Source: JASFUX01 sp050050115
GTDB taxonomy: Bacteria > Pseudomonadota > Alphaproteobacteria > Caulobacterales > Maricaulaceae
NCBI GenBank assembly: GCA_050050115.1
Contig: JASFUX010000208.1
Location: 1 to 6,245 of the forward strand
DNA length: 6,245 nucleotides
Direction of reading: 5' to 3'
The notes under the pieces are model-generated. The model was given only the letters and a program-made list of their open reading frames with translations. It was not told the origin of the DNA and made no database searches. Position numbers and translations under genes: made by a program. This document shows, piece by piece, positions 1 to 5,396 of this stretch (its first letter is position 1; each line of letters opens with the position of its first letter).

Positions 1-12
1 AAAGAGCCAGGC

Positions 13-20
13 AGGAAGGA
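13..20 (+). promoter_or_regulatory. Ribosome binding site of the crotonase gene
   Basis: AGGAAGGA lies 8 nt before the ATG at 29 and is the strongest purine run near that codon. It fixes the start of the crotonase-family gene. The promoter must lie to the left of the window. Confidence 0.75.
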
Positions 21-28
21 CCATCCCC

Positions 29-808
29 ATGAGCGAACACGTCAAGGTCGCGGACGCCGAGGGCGTGCGCACGGTCACCATCGCGCGCCCGGAAAAGAAG
101 AATGCGCTGACGCGCGACATGTACGCAGCGATGGCCGAAGCGATCACCTCCAGCGTTGGGGACAACTCGGTGCGAGTGATCCTCTTCACCGGCGAGGGGG
201 ATGCGTTCACCGCGGGCAACGACATCGGCGACTTCATGAACCGGCCGCCGAGCGCGAACGAAGGCGGCGACGGACCGTCCGTCAACGTGTTCCTGCAAGC
301 GATCGCAGAGGCCGAGAAGCCGCTCGTCGCCGCGGTCAACGGAATGGCCGTCGGCGTCGGCGTGACGATGCTGCTGCATTGCGACCTCGTCTATGCGGCC
401 GACACCGCCGTCTTCAAGGCGCCGTTCGTCGACCTCGGCCTCGTGCCTGAAGCAGGCTCCTCCCTCCTCATGCCGGCGCGGATCGGCCGGGCGCGAGCGG
501 GCGAACTGTTTTTGCTCTGTGAGAAGATCGACGCGCAGACCGCCGCCGAGTGGGGCCTAGTCGGCGCCGTGTTCTCCAAGGCGAGCCTGCTGGACGAGGC
601 CGTCAAGCGGGCCCGCGCGCTCGCCGCGAAGTCCCCCAGCTCCGTCCGCAACACCAAGGCCCTGATGCGCGGGTCCGTCGACCCGGTCTTCGCGCGCATG
701 GCAGACGAGGGGCGCATCTTCGCGCAGGCCCTCCAGTCCGACGAGTTCCGTGAGGCCGGCGCCGCGTTCTTGGAAAAGCGCGCTCCGGATTTCTCCCGCT
801 TCTCGTGA
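29..808 (+). CDS. Crotonase-fold enoyl-CoA hydratase/isomerase family protein, ECI2-like active site
   Basis: A 259-residue protein, the usual length for a single-domain crotonase. The oxyanion-hole segments are visible as FTAGND (residues 60-65) and NGMAVGVG (104-111), followed by the CDLVYA helix (118-123). By position, the two glutamates that catalyse hydration in rat enoyl-CoA hydratase (Glu144 and Glu164) are replaced by Thr113 and Phe133. The segment from residue 129 (FKAPFVDLGLVPEAGSS) instead follows the ECI2/PECI pattern PF..LG..PE..SS, where the Glu (here Glu141) is the catalytic acid/base of delta3-delta2-enoyl-CoA isomerases. The likely role is therefore moving a double bond in an unsaturated acyl-CoA during beta-oxidation, in the cytoplasm; family membership is certain, the exact reaction is inferred. 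The ATG at 29 has AGGAAGGA 8 nt upstream. No partner gene of fatty-acid degradation is adjacent. The 3' third lies antisense to the next gene. Confidence 0.93.
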   Translation: MSEHVKVADAEGVRTVTIARPEKKNALTRDMYAAMAEAITSSVGDNSVRVILFTGEGDAFTAGNDIGDFMNRPPSANEGGDGPSVNVFLQAIAEAEKPLVAAVNGMAVGVGVTMLLHCDLVYAADTAVFKAPFVDLGLVPEAGSSLLMPARIGRARAGELFLLCEKIDAQTAAEWGLVGAVFSKASLLDEAVKRARALAAKSPSSVRNTKALMRGSVDPVFARMADEGRIFAQALQSDEFREAGAAFLEKRAPDFSRFS

Positions 809-1582
809 GGCGTCCGGCGCGCTGCGCAGCGCCTGAGTGATCAGATCGGAAAGCGCGGCGCGGCGCTCAGCCACCTCTTCGCGGGCGAGGCCGCGGCAGG
901 CCGGCTGGGCTTCGTCGTACGCCCGCAAGGCATGGGAAATCTGAGCGAGCCCTGAAGCGGCGTCGCCCTCGGCGAGGCGGTCAAGCCCGGCGCCGGCGCG
1001 GCGGCGGCCGACTTCGGACATCCATTCGCAGCGGCGGCTTTCGGCGTCGCGCGCCAGCCGCGCCTCCGCGCCCGGCAAGGTCGGCGCGCCGCCGGGGCAG
1101 CTTGCCGCGACGCGGGGCTGCGCGCGGGCGATGCGCTCGGCGCTCATGTAGGTGTCGAGCGCGGCGGTCTCGGCGTCGGCGTAGGTCTCACCGCCGCACA
1201 TCGGCGCATGCGACGCGATCGCGGGCAGATAGCCCAAGATTCCCGCACGGTCCGAGGCGAGGCCGGCGACGGCTTGAACCTGACGCTCGGCGTCCTCCCA
1301 CCGCTCGGCCTTGGCGCAGGCATGGGCGGCGGCCGCGGCGAGGCGCTCGGCCTCTTCCAAGGCGGCGTCCCCGCGCGAGCCTTCGCCCCGCAGGCGGGTC
1401 ATGGCGAGGGCGCGCGAGGCGGCCTCGGACGCGTCGATGCAGATGGGAACCCAGGCTTCGGCCGAACCGGCGCAGTCGACGTCCTCGAACGGCGGCGCAT
1501 AGGCGGCCTGCCCATAGGCGGCGCCGACGCCGCTCGTCACGGCGACGCATGCGATCAATCGTCTGATAATCTTGCCGAGCAT
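557..1582 (-). CDS. Hypothetical secreted Ala-rich protein with antisense C-terminal extension
   Basis: I do not recognise the family. The N-terminus is a clear Sec signal peptide: KIIRR (residues 4-8), a hydrophobic stretch (9-22), then a plausible signal peptidase I site AYG|QA at 24/25, so the product should be periplasmic or secreted. The mature part is rich in Ala, Arg and Glu, probably alpha-helical, with scattered cysteines (37, 48, 89, 129, 162, 185, 229). The ATG at 1582 has AGGAG 8 nt upstream. Residues 1-258 occupy their own DNA. Residues 259-341 are encoded opposite the 3' end of the crotonase gene, and their composition looks like the shadow of that gene. The original protein may have ended near 809 and lost its stop codon, or a frameshift may hide it; I found no stop in the neighbouring frames at that junction. 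The existence of the gene is well supported by start, signal peptide and divergent arrangement; the C-terminus is not. Confidence 0.68.
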   Translation of the reverse strand: MLGKIIRRLIACVAVTSGVGAAYGQAAYAPPFEDVDCAGSAEAWVPICIDASEAASRALAMTRLRGEGSRGDAALEEAERLAAAAAHACAKAERWEDAERQVQAVAGLASDRAGILGYLPAIASHAPMCGGETYADAETAALDTYMSAERIARAQPRVAASCPGGAPTLPGAEARLARDAESRRCEWMSEVGRRRAGAGLDRLAEGDAASGLAQISHALRAYDEAQPACRGLAREEVAERRAALSDLITQALRSAPDASREAGEIRSALFQERGAGLTELVGLEGLREDAPLVCHAREDRVDGPAHQGLGVADGAGGLRGERAGPLDGLVQQARLGEHGAD

Positions 1583-1590
1583 CGGCGCGG

Positions 1591-1595
1591 CTCCT
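1591..1595 (-). promoter_or_regulatory. Ribosome binding site of the secreted hypothetical protein
   Basis: On the minus strand AGGAG sits 8 nt before the ATG at 1582. It supports this codon as the start and agrees with the signal peptide beginning there. Confidence 0.7.
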
Positions 1596-1596
1596 G

Positions 1597-1614
1597 ATCC
1601 GTTGAGGGACGGAT
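1597..1614 (-). promoter_or_regulatory. Inverted repeat just upstream of a ribosome binding site
   Basis: ATCCGT (1597-1602) and ACGGAT (1609-1614) are perfect 6-bp inverted arms around a 6-nt centre. The element ends 1 nt before the AGGAG site of the secreted protein gene. It could be an operator or, if transcribed, a small leader hairpin that influences ribosome access. The symmetry is seen directly; the function is inferred. Confidence 0.35.
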
Positions 1615-1628
1615 GGGCAAGCCGCGTG

Positions 1629-1648
1629 CCGTAGCGACGCCTCTACGG
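1629..1648. promoter_or_regulatory. Second inverted repeat in the divergent intergenic region
   Basis: CCGTAG (1629-1634) and CTACGG (1643-1648) form a perfect 6-bp dyad with an 8-nt centre. It lies about 50 bp from the start of the minus-strand secreted protein gene and about 130 bp from the acetyltransferase start. A regulator binding site serving either or both divergent genes is possible. Short dyads are common in GC-rich DNA, so chance is a real alternative. Confidence 0.28.
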
Positions 1649-1716
1649 GGAATCCGGCGCAGGCGCTTCGCGTTTGAGGGGGTTGTCCCGAAATGGCGCG
1701 GGGCGCGGGCGCGTCC

Positions 1717-1722
1717 TATATG
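1717..1722 (+). promoter_or_regulatory. Possible -10 element for the acetyltransferase gene
   Basis: TATATG stands out as an AT-rich island in very GC-rich DNA and resembles a -10 box. Transcription would start near 1729, giving a leader of about 50 nt before the ATG at 1780. No good -35 hexamer is seen at the right distance, so support is weak. If correct, it rules out the upstream ATG at 1693 as the translation start. Confidence 0.25.
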
Positions 1723-1779
1723 CGCCTGTGTGCGAAGATGCGAGCCGCCGTCAAACGCTCAGCCGGGAGACAATCGCCG

Positions 1780-2073
1780 ATGACCGAGATCGACATCCGC
1801 CGTGAAGACGGCGAGACCGGCGGTCGCTGGGTCGCGATCGTGGACGGCCATGAAGCCCAGGCGGTCTACTCGCGGGTGAACGACCAGCTGGTGATCATCG
1901 ACCACACGGACGTGCCCGACGCCCTGCGCGGACGCAGCGTTGGCAAGGCCCTGATCTCCCGCGCAGTCGAGGACGCCCGCGCCGAAAGCTTCCAGGTCAT
2001 CCCGCTCTGCCCCTTCGCCAAGGCGCTGTTCGACAAAACGCCCGACTGGGCGGACGTGCGGAAAGGCGCGTAG
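1780..2073 (+). CDS. Small GNAT-type N-acetyltransferase (Acetyltransf_CG / COG2388 type)
   Basis: A 97-residue protein matching the very small GNAT subfamily that has a conserved Gly and Cys in the acetyl-CoA site. The pyrophosphate-binding loop is R50-GRSVG-K56, followed by the helix ALISRAVEDAR. The cysteine is C77 in VIPLCPFAKA, the position where this subfamily is proposed to form an acetyl-cysteine intermediate. The N-terminal half (ETGGRWVAIVDG...VYSRVNDQLVIIDHTDVP) gives the expected beta strands. The protein ends soon after the Cys motif, as in other members, which lack an obvious substrate domain; the acceptor is unknown. I chose the ATG at 1780 because it has GGGAGA 9 nt upstream and gives the family's usual length. 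The frame is open back to an ATG at 1693, but the extra 29 residues look non-conserved. The product should be a soluble cytoplasmic protein. The next gene lies 111 bp downstream on the same strand. Confidence 0.88.
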   Translation: MTEIDIRREDGETGGRWVAIVDGHEAQAVYSRVNDQLVIIDHTDVPDALRGRSVGKALISRAVEDARAESFQVIPLCPFAKALFDKTPDWADVRKGA

Positions 2074-2122
2074 ATGCGAGCTTGAACGCCTCCGGCAAAA
2101 GCGGTCCGTCGCCCCCTCGCCC

Positions 2123-2151
2123 TTGCCACGGCATCTCAAACCGTCATTAGT
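2123..2151 (+). promoter_or_regulatory. Possible promoter for the DUF3667-like gene
   Basis: TTGCCA (2123-2128) matches five of six bases of the TTGACA -35 consensus. The AT-richer ATTAGT (2146-2151), 17 bp further, is a weak -10 candidate with three of six matches. Transcription would begin near 2158, about 27 nt before the TTG start at 2185. The -35 is good and the -10 poor, so this is tentative. Confidence 0.3.
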
Positions 2152-2173
2152 GCGCGCGACGCGAGCAGCAGCC

Positions 2174-2178
2174 GAGAG
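2174..2178 (+). promoter_or_regulatory. Ribosome binding site before the TTG start
   Basis: GAGAG lies 6 nt before the TTG at 2185. This is what decides the unusual start, because no ATG or GTG is available in frame close by. Confidence 0.5.
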
Positions 2179-2184
2179 TGCGAC

Positions 2185-2982
2185 TTGCCCGACGAGCGCG
2201 AGAGCGAAACCCCGCAGCAGTCTGAAACCGTCGGTCGCGTCGAGGGGCTCGTCGACGACGCCTTCGGCATCGACTTCAAGGTCCCGCGCACCATCCGCGA
2301 TCTCGTCATCCAGCCGGGAAAAGTGTTCGACGCCGCCGCAGCGAGCGACTACAGCCGCTACACGCGCCCGCTGCGCCTGTTCCTCGCGCTGACGGCGCTT
2401 CAGTTCCTGATCTTTGGCCTGGCCGGCGCCACCGAAGGCACGACCTTCGGCGGCATTTTTGAAGACCAACCCGCCGCGCTCTCCGCTGTGGAATCGCGCC
2501 TCGCGGCGGCCGGATCGAGCGTGGAGGTCGCCGACGAGATCATTCGAAAATGGCTCGGCTGGCTGAACTGGCCGCTCACGATCATGTTGTCGCTCGCGTT
2601 CGTGCTCGTCTTCTGGATGTTGCGGTCGAGCTTGGGTCTGTTCAGATCGTTCATGCTCTACCTGACCGCGGTGAACGCCAGCACGATCGCCACGCTTCCC
2701 TTCCTCCTCATCGCCGCGTTAGTCGGGCCGGTGGCGTTGAGTCTTGGCAGCTTCGCGACAATGCTCGTTTTCCTGGCCTACGCCGGAGTCGTGATGCACT
2801 CCCGCGCCGCCGACACGGCGTTGGGCCTTTCGATGCGCCTTGCGGCGATCTGCGTGGTGTTCGTCCCTATCGTGATCGCGTTCAACGTCTTGGCCGTCGC
2901 CATTCTCGAGCTCGCACTCAGGATGGAGATCGGCGTCAGCTGGTTCGAGTTGCTGATTGCGGGGATGCAGGCGGCGGACTGA
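2185..2982 (+). CDS. DUF3667-like polytopic membrane protein
   Basis: A 265-residue protein. After a charged N-terminus, residues 34-69 (PRTIRDLVIQPGKVF, then YSRYTRPLRLFLA) match what I remember of DUF3667 proteins, where a 'T..L...PG....' segment and a 'Y..P.R..' segment precede the first membrane helix. Hydrophobic segments lie near residues 64-81, 127-146, 155-180, 186-204 and 217-246, so an inner-membrane protein with about five helices is expected. Residues 85-120 are a polar loop, probably outside the membrane. The zinc-binding CxxC found at the N-terminus of many members is absent; the only cysteine is C223, in a helix. The start is TTG at 2185, with GAGAG 6 nt upstream; there is no earlier in-frame start nearby and no internal ATG that keeps the conserved block. 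Function of the family is unknown. It is convergent with the lipoprotein gene. Confidence 0.8.
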   Translation: MPDERESETPQQSETVGRVEGLVDDAFGIDFKVPRTIRDLVIQPGKVFDAAAASDYSRYTRPLRLFLALTALQFLIFGLAGATEGTTFGGIFEDQPAALSAVESRLAAAGSSVEVADEIIRKWLGWLNWPLTIMLSLAFVLVFWMLRSSLGLFRSFMLYLTAVNASTIATLPFLLIAALVGPVALSLGSFATMLVFLAYAGVVMHSRAADTALGLSMRLAAICVVFVPIVIAFNVLAVAILELALRMEIGVSWFELLIAGMQAAD

Positions 2983-2983
2983 T

Positions 2984-3014
2984 CGAATATTCGTCCGGGG
3001 GTCGAAAGCGGACG
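2984..3014. terminator. Palindrome and hairpin between convergent genes, possible terminator
   Basis: Directly after the stop of the DUF3667-like gene there is a perfect 10-bp palindrome, CGAATATTCG (2984-2993), overlapping a hairpin with arms CGTCCG (2992-2997) and CGGACG (3009-3014). Read on the minus strand, the hairpin is followed by AATATT; read on the plus strand there is no T run. It may end transcription between the converging genes, but it is not a textbook intrinsic terminator. Confidence 0.3.
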
Positions 3015-3060
3015 CTGAGGATGCCGCCTGGGCAGCCGCTCGCATGGTTTGACGCCGCCG

Positions 3061-3078
3061 CTCTCGCGGACCGCAGAG
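3061..3078 (-). terminator. Short hairpin downstream of the lipoprotein gene
   Basis: CTCT (3061-3064) pairs with AGAG (3075-3078), and GCG (3066-3068) pairs with CGC (3072-3074), with one bulged base and a 3-nt loop. It begins about 19 nt past the lipoprotein stop on the minus strand. There is no U tract, so it may only be a 3'-end stabilising stem. Confidence 0.22.
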
Positions 3079-3096
3079 ACCTTGGAGCGCCCCCCT

Positions 3097-3630
3097 CTAC
3101 TCCACCGCGCAGTAGTCCGGCTCGTCGGGGCCCTGGCGCGAGCGCCCGGCGTCGCAGCCGGCTTCGACGAAGGGCCACATCACGTCGGTCAGCCAGTCGA
3201 TCCGACGGCGGACTTCAGCCGCGTCGGCGACCGTTCCGACCGGCTCGCCGAACCATGCGGGCGGCGCCAGGCGGGCGCAGTCCTCCGACCCGGCCAGGCC
3301 GGTCTCGCAGACCCGGTCGCGCAGCATGTAGAGCTCGATCACGGCGTAGTGCAGCGCCTCGGTCGCGCGCTCGAGATCGGTTTCGTCCTCCAGCGTCATC
3401 GCCGGCGGGCCCTCGATCGCGCCCTCGCGCGCCAGCGAGATGAGGTACGAGTAACGCTCGGCCTCCAGCGTCATCGCCCAGACGTCGCCTTCGGTGAACG
3501 ACGCTTCCGTCGCGGACGCGGAACCGGGCGCGGCCGCTTCGTTCATTGCGGGCGGCGCGGCCTCGGTGCTCGCGCACGCCGCGCAGGCCGCTGCTGCAAT
3601 GATCGACAGGATGATCGCCAGTCGCCTCAT
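3097..3630 (-). CDS. Putative small lipoprotein / secreted protein of unknown function
   Basis: A 177-residue protein that I do not recognise. The N-terminus MRR followed by a hydrophobic run (LAIILSIIAAAA) and cysteines at 16 and 19, then an Ala/Pro/Glu-rich linker, looks like a bacterial lipoprotein signal. Neither AAAC16 nor CAAC19 is an ideal lipobox, because the -3 Leu is missing, so ordinary secretion is the alternative. The mature part is acidic, with a mostly helical middle (TEGDVWAMTLEAERYSYLIS, ERATEALHYAVIELYMLRDR) and four later cysteines (in RVCET, EDCAR, AGCDA and DYCAVE) that could form two disulfides in the periplasm. The ATG at 3630 was chosen because GGAGG lies 7 nt upstream and the signal sequence starts there; the frame stays open to 3945, but that extension would run through the ubiD start. 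It is divergent from ubiD and convergent with the DUF3667-like gene. Confidence 0.78.
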   Translation of the reverse strand: MRRLAIILSIIAAAACAACASTEAAPPAMNEAAAPGSASATEASFTEGDVWAMTLEAERYSYLISLAREGAIEGPPAMTLEDETDLERATEALHYAVIELYMLRDRVCETGLAGSEDCARLAPPAWFGEPVGTVADAAEVRRRIDWLTDVMWPFVEAGCDAGRSRQGPDEPDYCAVE

Positions 3631-3637
3631 GATGATC

Positions 3638-3642
3638 CCTCC
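3638..3642 (-). promoter_or_regulatory. Strong ribosome binding site of the lipoprotein gene
   Basis: On the minus strand GGAGG lies 7 nt before the ATG at 3630. It is close to the ideal anti-16S match and rules out starts further upstream in the same frame. Confidence 0.75.
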
Positions 3643-3658
3643 GCTTGCCGCGCTCTGA

Positions 3659-3686
3659 ATACTACAGCGCGCGGGCGCGCGGGCAA
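3659..3686 (-). promoter_or_regulatory. Possible sigma-70-type promoter of the lipoprotein gene
   Basis: On the minus strand TTGCCC (3686-3681) and TAGTAT (3664-3659) are separated by 16 bp, each matching four of six consensus bases. Transcription would start near 3652, about 21 nt before the ATG, just enough to include the GGAGG site. The spacer is pure G/C and is made of two copies of an 8-bp unit (see findings). Confidence 0.35.
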
Positions 3687-3715
3687 CGCGCCGCAGGCGC
3701 CGGCGCGCACATCCC

Positions 3716-3744
3716 TTGGCGCGTCGCGCCGGTCCGCATAGCTT
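3716..3744 (+). promoter_or_regulatory. Possible promoter of ubiD
   Basis: TTGGCG (3716-3721) and TAGCTT (3739-3744) are separated by 17 bp. The -35 keeps the TTG core and the -10 sits in CATAGCTT, a form I associate with alphaproteobacterial promoters. The start would be near 3751, leaving about 33 nt of leader with AAGGA at 3773-3777. The assignment rests on spacing and position only. Confidence 0.33.
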
Positions 3745-3772
3745 GGCGCCCCGACGAGCCTTCAGGCGAACC

Positions 3773-3777
3773 AAGGA
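3773..3777 (+). promoter_or_regulatory. Ribosome binding site of ubiD
   Basis: AAGGA lies 6 nt before the ATG at 3784 and supports that start. Confidence 0.6.
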
Positions 3778-3783
3778 TCCCGC

Positions 3784-5298
3784 ATGAGCTACGCCTCCCT
3801 CCGCGACTTCATCGCCGCGCTCGAAGCCGACGGGCTGATGAAACGCGTCGCTGCGCCGGTGTCGACCAACTTGGAGATGACCGAGATCCAGGACCGGCTG
3901 ATCAAGACCGGCGGCCCGGCGGTGCTGTTCGAGAACCCGGTGCACGAGGACGGGCGCGCCGCCGAGATGCCGGCGCTGGCCAACCTCTTCGGCACGGTCG
4001 AGCGGGTCGCGCGCGCGGTGACCCTAAAGCGCGAGGACGGCAGCGACGCGCCCCGCACGACGGCCGCCGAGCTGCGCGAGGTGGGCGAGCTGCTGGCGTT
4101 CCTCCGCCAGCCTGAACCACCCAAGGGCCTCAAAGACGCGTGGGAGATGCTGCCGCTGGCCAAGACGGTGATGTCGATGCGGCCGGCGAGCGTTGCGAAA
4201 GGTCCGTGTCAGGAGGTCGTTCTTGAAGGCTCCGACATCGACTTGGGCCGCCTACCGATCCAGACCTGCTGGCCGGGCGAGCCGGCGCCGCTGATCACCT
4301 GGCCGCTTGTGGTCACCAAAGGTCCGTCGGACAAGGCGGAGGACGACTACAACCTCGGCGTCTACCGCATGCAGAAGCTTGGCCGCGACCGCACGATCAT
4401 GCGCTGGCTCAAGCACCGCGGCGGGGCGCAGCATCATGCGCGCTGGAAAGACGCCCGGCCCGAGCCCCTGCCCGCCGCCGCCGTCATCGGCGCGGACCCG
4501 GGCACGATCCTCGCCGCCGTCACGCCCGTGCCCGACACCCTGAGCGAATACCAGTTCGCCGGGCTGTTGCGCGGGGAGAAGGTCAAGCTGGTCGACTGCA
4601 AGACCGTGCCATTGAAAGTCCCCGCCGAGGCCGAGATCGTGCTCGAAGGCCATGTGATGCTCGACGAGTACGAGGACGAAGGCCCCTACGGCGACCACAC
4701 CGGCTACTACAACGCGGTGGAAAAATTCCCGGTGTTCAAGATCTCCGCGATCACCATGCGCCGCGACCCGATGTACCTGACCACCTTCACCGGCCGGCCG
4801 CCGGACGAGCCCTCCGTGCTCGGAGAGGCGCTGAACGAGGTGTTCATCCCTCTCTTCCAGCAGCAGTTCCCCGAGATCGTCGACTTCTGGCTGCCGCCGG
4901 AGGCCTGCAGCTACCGCATCGCGGTGATTTCGATGAAGAAGGCCTACGCCGGCCACGCCAAGCGGGTGATGCTCGGCGCCTGGAGCTACTTGCGCCAGTT
5001 CATGTACACCAAGTGGGTGATCGTCGTGGACGACGATGTCAACGCGCGCGACTGGAAAGACGTGATGTGGGCCGTCTCCACACGGATGGACCCCGCGCGC
5101 GACATCACCGTGATCGAGAATACGCCGATCGATTATCTGGATTTTGCCAGCCCGGCGTCGGGCTTGGGCGGGAAGATCGGGCTCGACGCGACGAACAAGC
5201 TCCCCGGCGAAACGAACCGCGACTGGGGCCGGCTGATCAAGATGGACCCGGAGGTCGTGCGGAAGGTGGATGAGATGTGGGGGGAGTTTGGGGTCTAG
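3784..5298 (+). CDS. ubiD: UbiD family decarboxylase (4-hydroxy-3-polyprenylbenzoate decarboxylase)
   Basis: A 504-residue protein, the size of E. coli UbiD (497). UbiD removes the carboxyl group of the polyprenylated 4-hydroxybenzoate intermediate in ubiquinone biosynthesis, using prenylated FMN made by UbiX plus a divalent metal and potassium. Visible signatures: DYNLGVYRMQ (188-197), with N190 as metal ligand and R195, five residues later, as the prenyl-FMN-contacting Arg; SEYQFAGLLRGE (254-265), with metal-ligand Glu255; EGPYGDHTGYY (299-309), with active-site Glu299; TGRPPDEPSVLGEAL (336-350); and the near-invariant C-terminal KIGLDATNKLPGE (464-476). All key positions are present, so the enzyme should be active. 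Roles of N190, R195, E255 and E299 are transferred from Fdc1/UbiD structural knowledge by motif spacing. UbiX is not in the window. The gene stands alone, divergent from the lipoprotein gene. Other UbiD-family substrates are possible, but the length and motif set favour the ubiquinone enzyme. Confidence 0.96.
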   Translation: MSYASLRDFIAALEADGLMKRVAAPVSTNLEMTEIQDRLIKTGGPAVLFENPVHEDGRAAEMPALANLFGTVERVARAVTLKREDGSDAPRTTAAELREVGELLAFLRQPEPPKGLKDAWEMLPLAKTVMSMRPASVAKGPCQEVVLEGSDIDLGRLPIQTCWPGEPAPLITWPLVVTKGPSDKAEDDYNLGVYRMQKLGRDRTIMRWLKHRGGAQHHARWKDARPEPLPAAAVIGADPGTILAAVTPVPDTLSEYQFAGLLRGEKVKLVDCKTVPLKVPAEAEIVLEGHVMLDEYEDEGPYGDHTGYYNAVEKFPVFKISAITMRRDPMYLTTFTGRPPDEPSVLGEALNEVFIPLFQQQFPEIVDFWLPPEACSYRIAVISMKKAYAGHAKRVMLGAWSYLRQFMYTKWVIVVDDDVNARDWKDVMWAVSTRMDPARDITVIENTPIDYLDFASPASGLGGKIGLDATNKLPGETNRDWGRLIKMDPEVVRKVDEMWGEFGV

Positions 5299-5396
5299 GG
5301 CTAATTGAGCCGAATGAGAACGCACCGACCTCGAAGCATCGACAAAGAAAACCGCCCTGCGGAAGAAGCCCGACTAACGGGGCCGCGATTCTGTTC

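Noticed and set aside
1102..1597. Plus-strand frames opposite the secreted hypothetical protein (1102-1566, 1208-1597)
   Set aside because: Composition is dominated by Arg or by Gly/Ala, no ribosome site was noted, and the minus strand has a signal peptide plus AGGAG, so the minus strand is preferred.
1693..1779. N-terminal extension of the acetyltransferase from the ATG at 1693
   Set aside because: The extra 29 residues do not resemble the family, and the ATG at 1780 has a better ribosome site and gives the usual length.
1759..2469. A 236-codon minus-strand frame opposite the acetyltransferase and the membrane protein gene
   Set aside because: It runs across two well-supported plus-strand genes and their gap, with shadow-like composition and no recognisable motif.
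2550..3741. Two plus-strand frames (2550-3443 and 3049-3741) over the lipoprotein region
   Set aside because: Both are extremely Arg/Ala/Pro-rich, start inside other genes and lie opposite a gene with a strong ribosome site and signal peptide.
3631..3945. N-terminal extension of the lipoprotein to an ATG at 3945
   Set aside because: It would cover the ubiD start and place the signal sequence in the middle of the protein; GGAGG at 3638-3642 points to 3630.
4252..5325. A 357-codon open frame on the minus strand opposite ubiD
   Set aside because: It is rich in His, Arg, Val and Gly, shows no domain, and mirrors the codons of a strongly supported ubiD. Long antisense frames are common in GC-rich genes.
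5352..5362. CCGC-CCT-GCGG mini-hairpin between ubiD and GST as a terminator
   Set aside because: A 4-bp stem without a T run is too weak and is expected by chance in GC-rich DNA.
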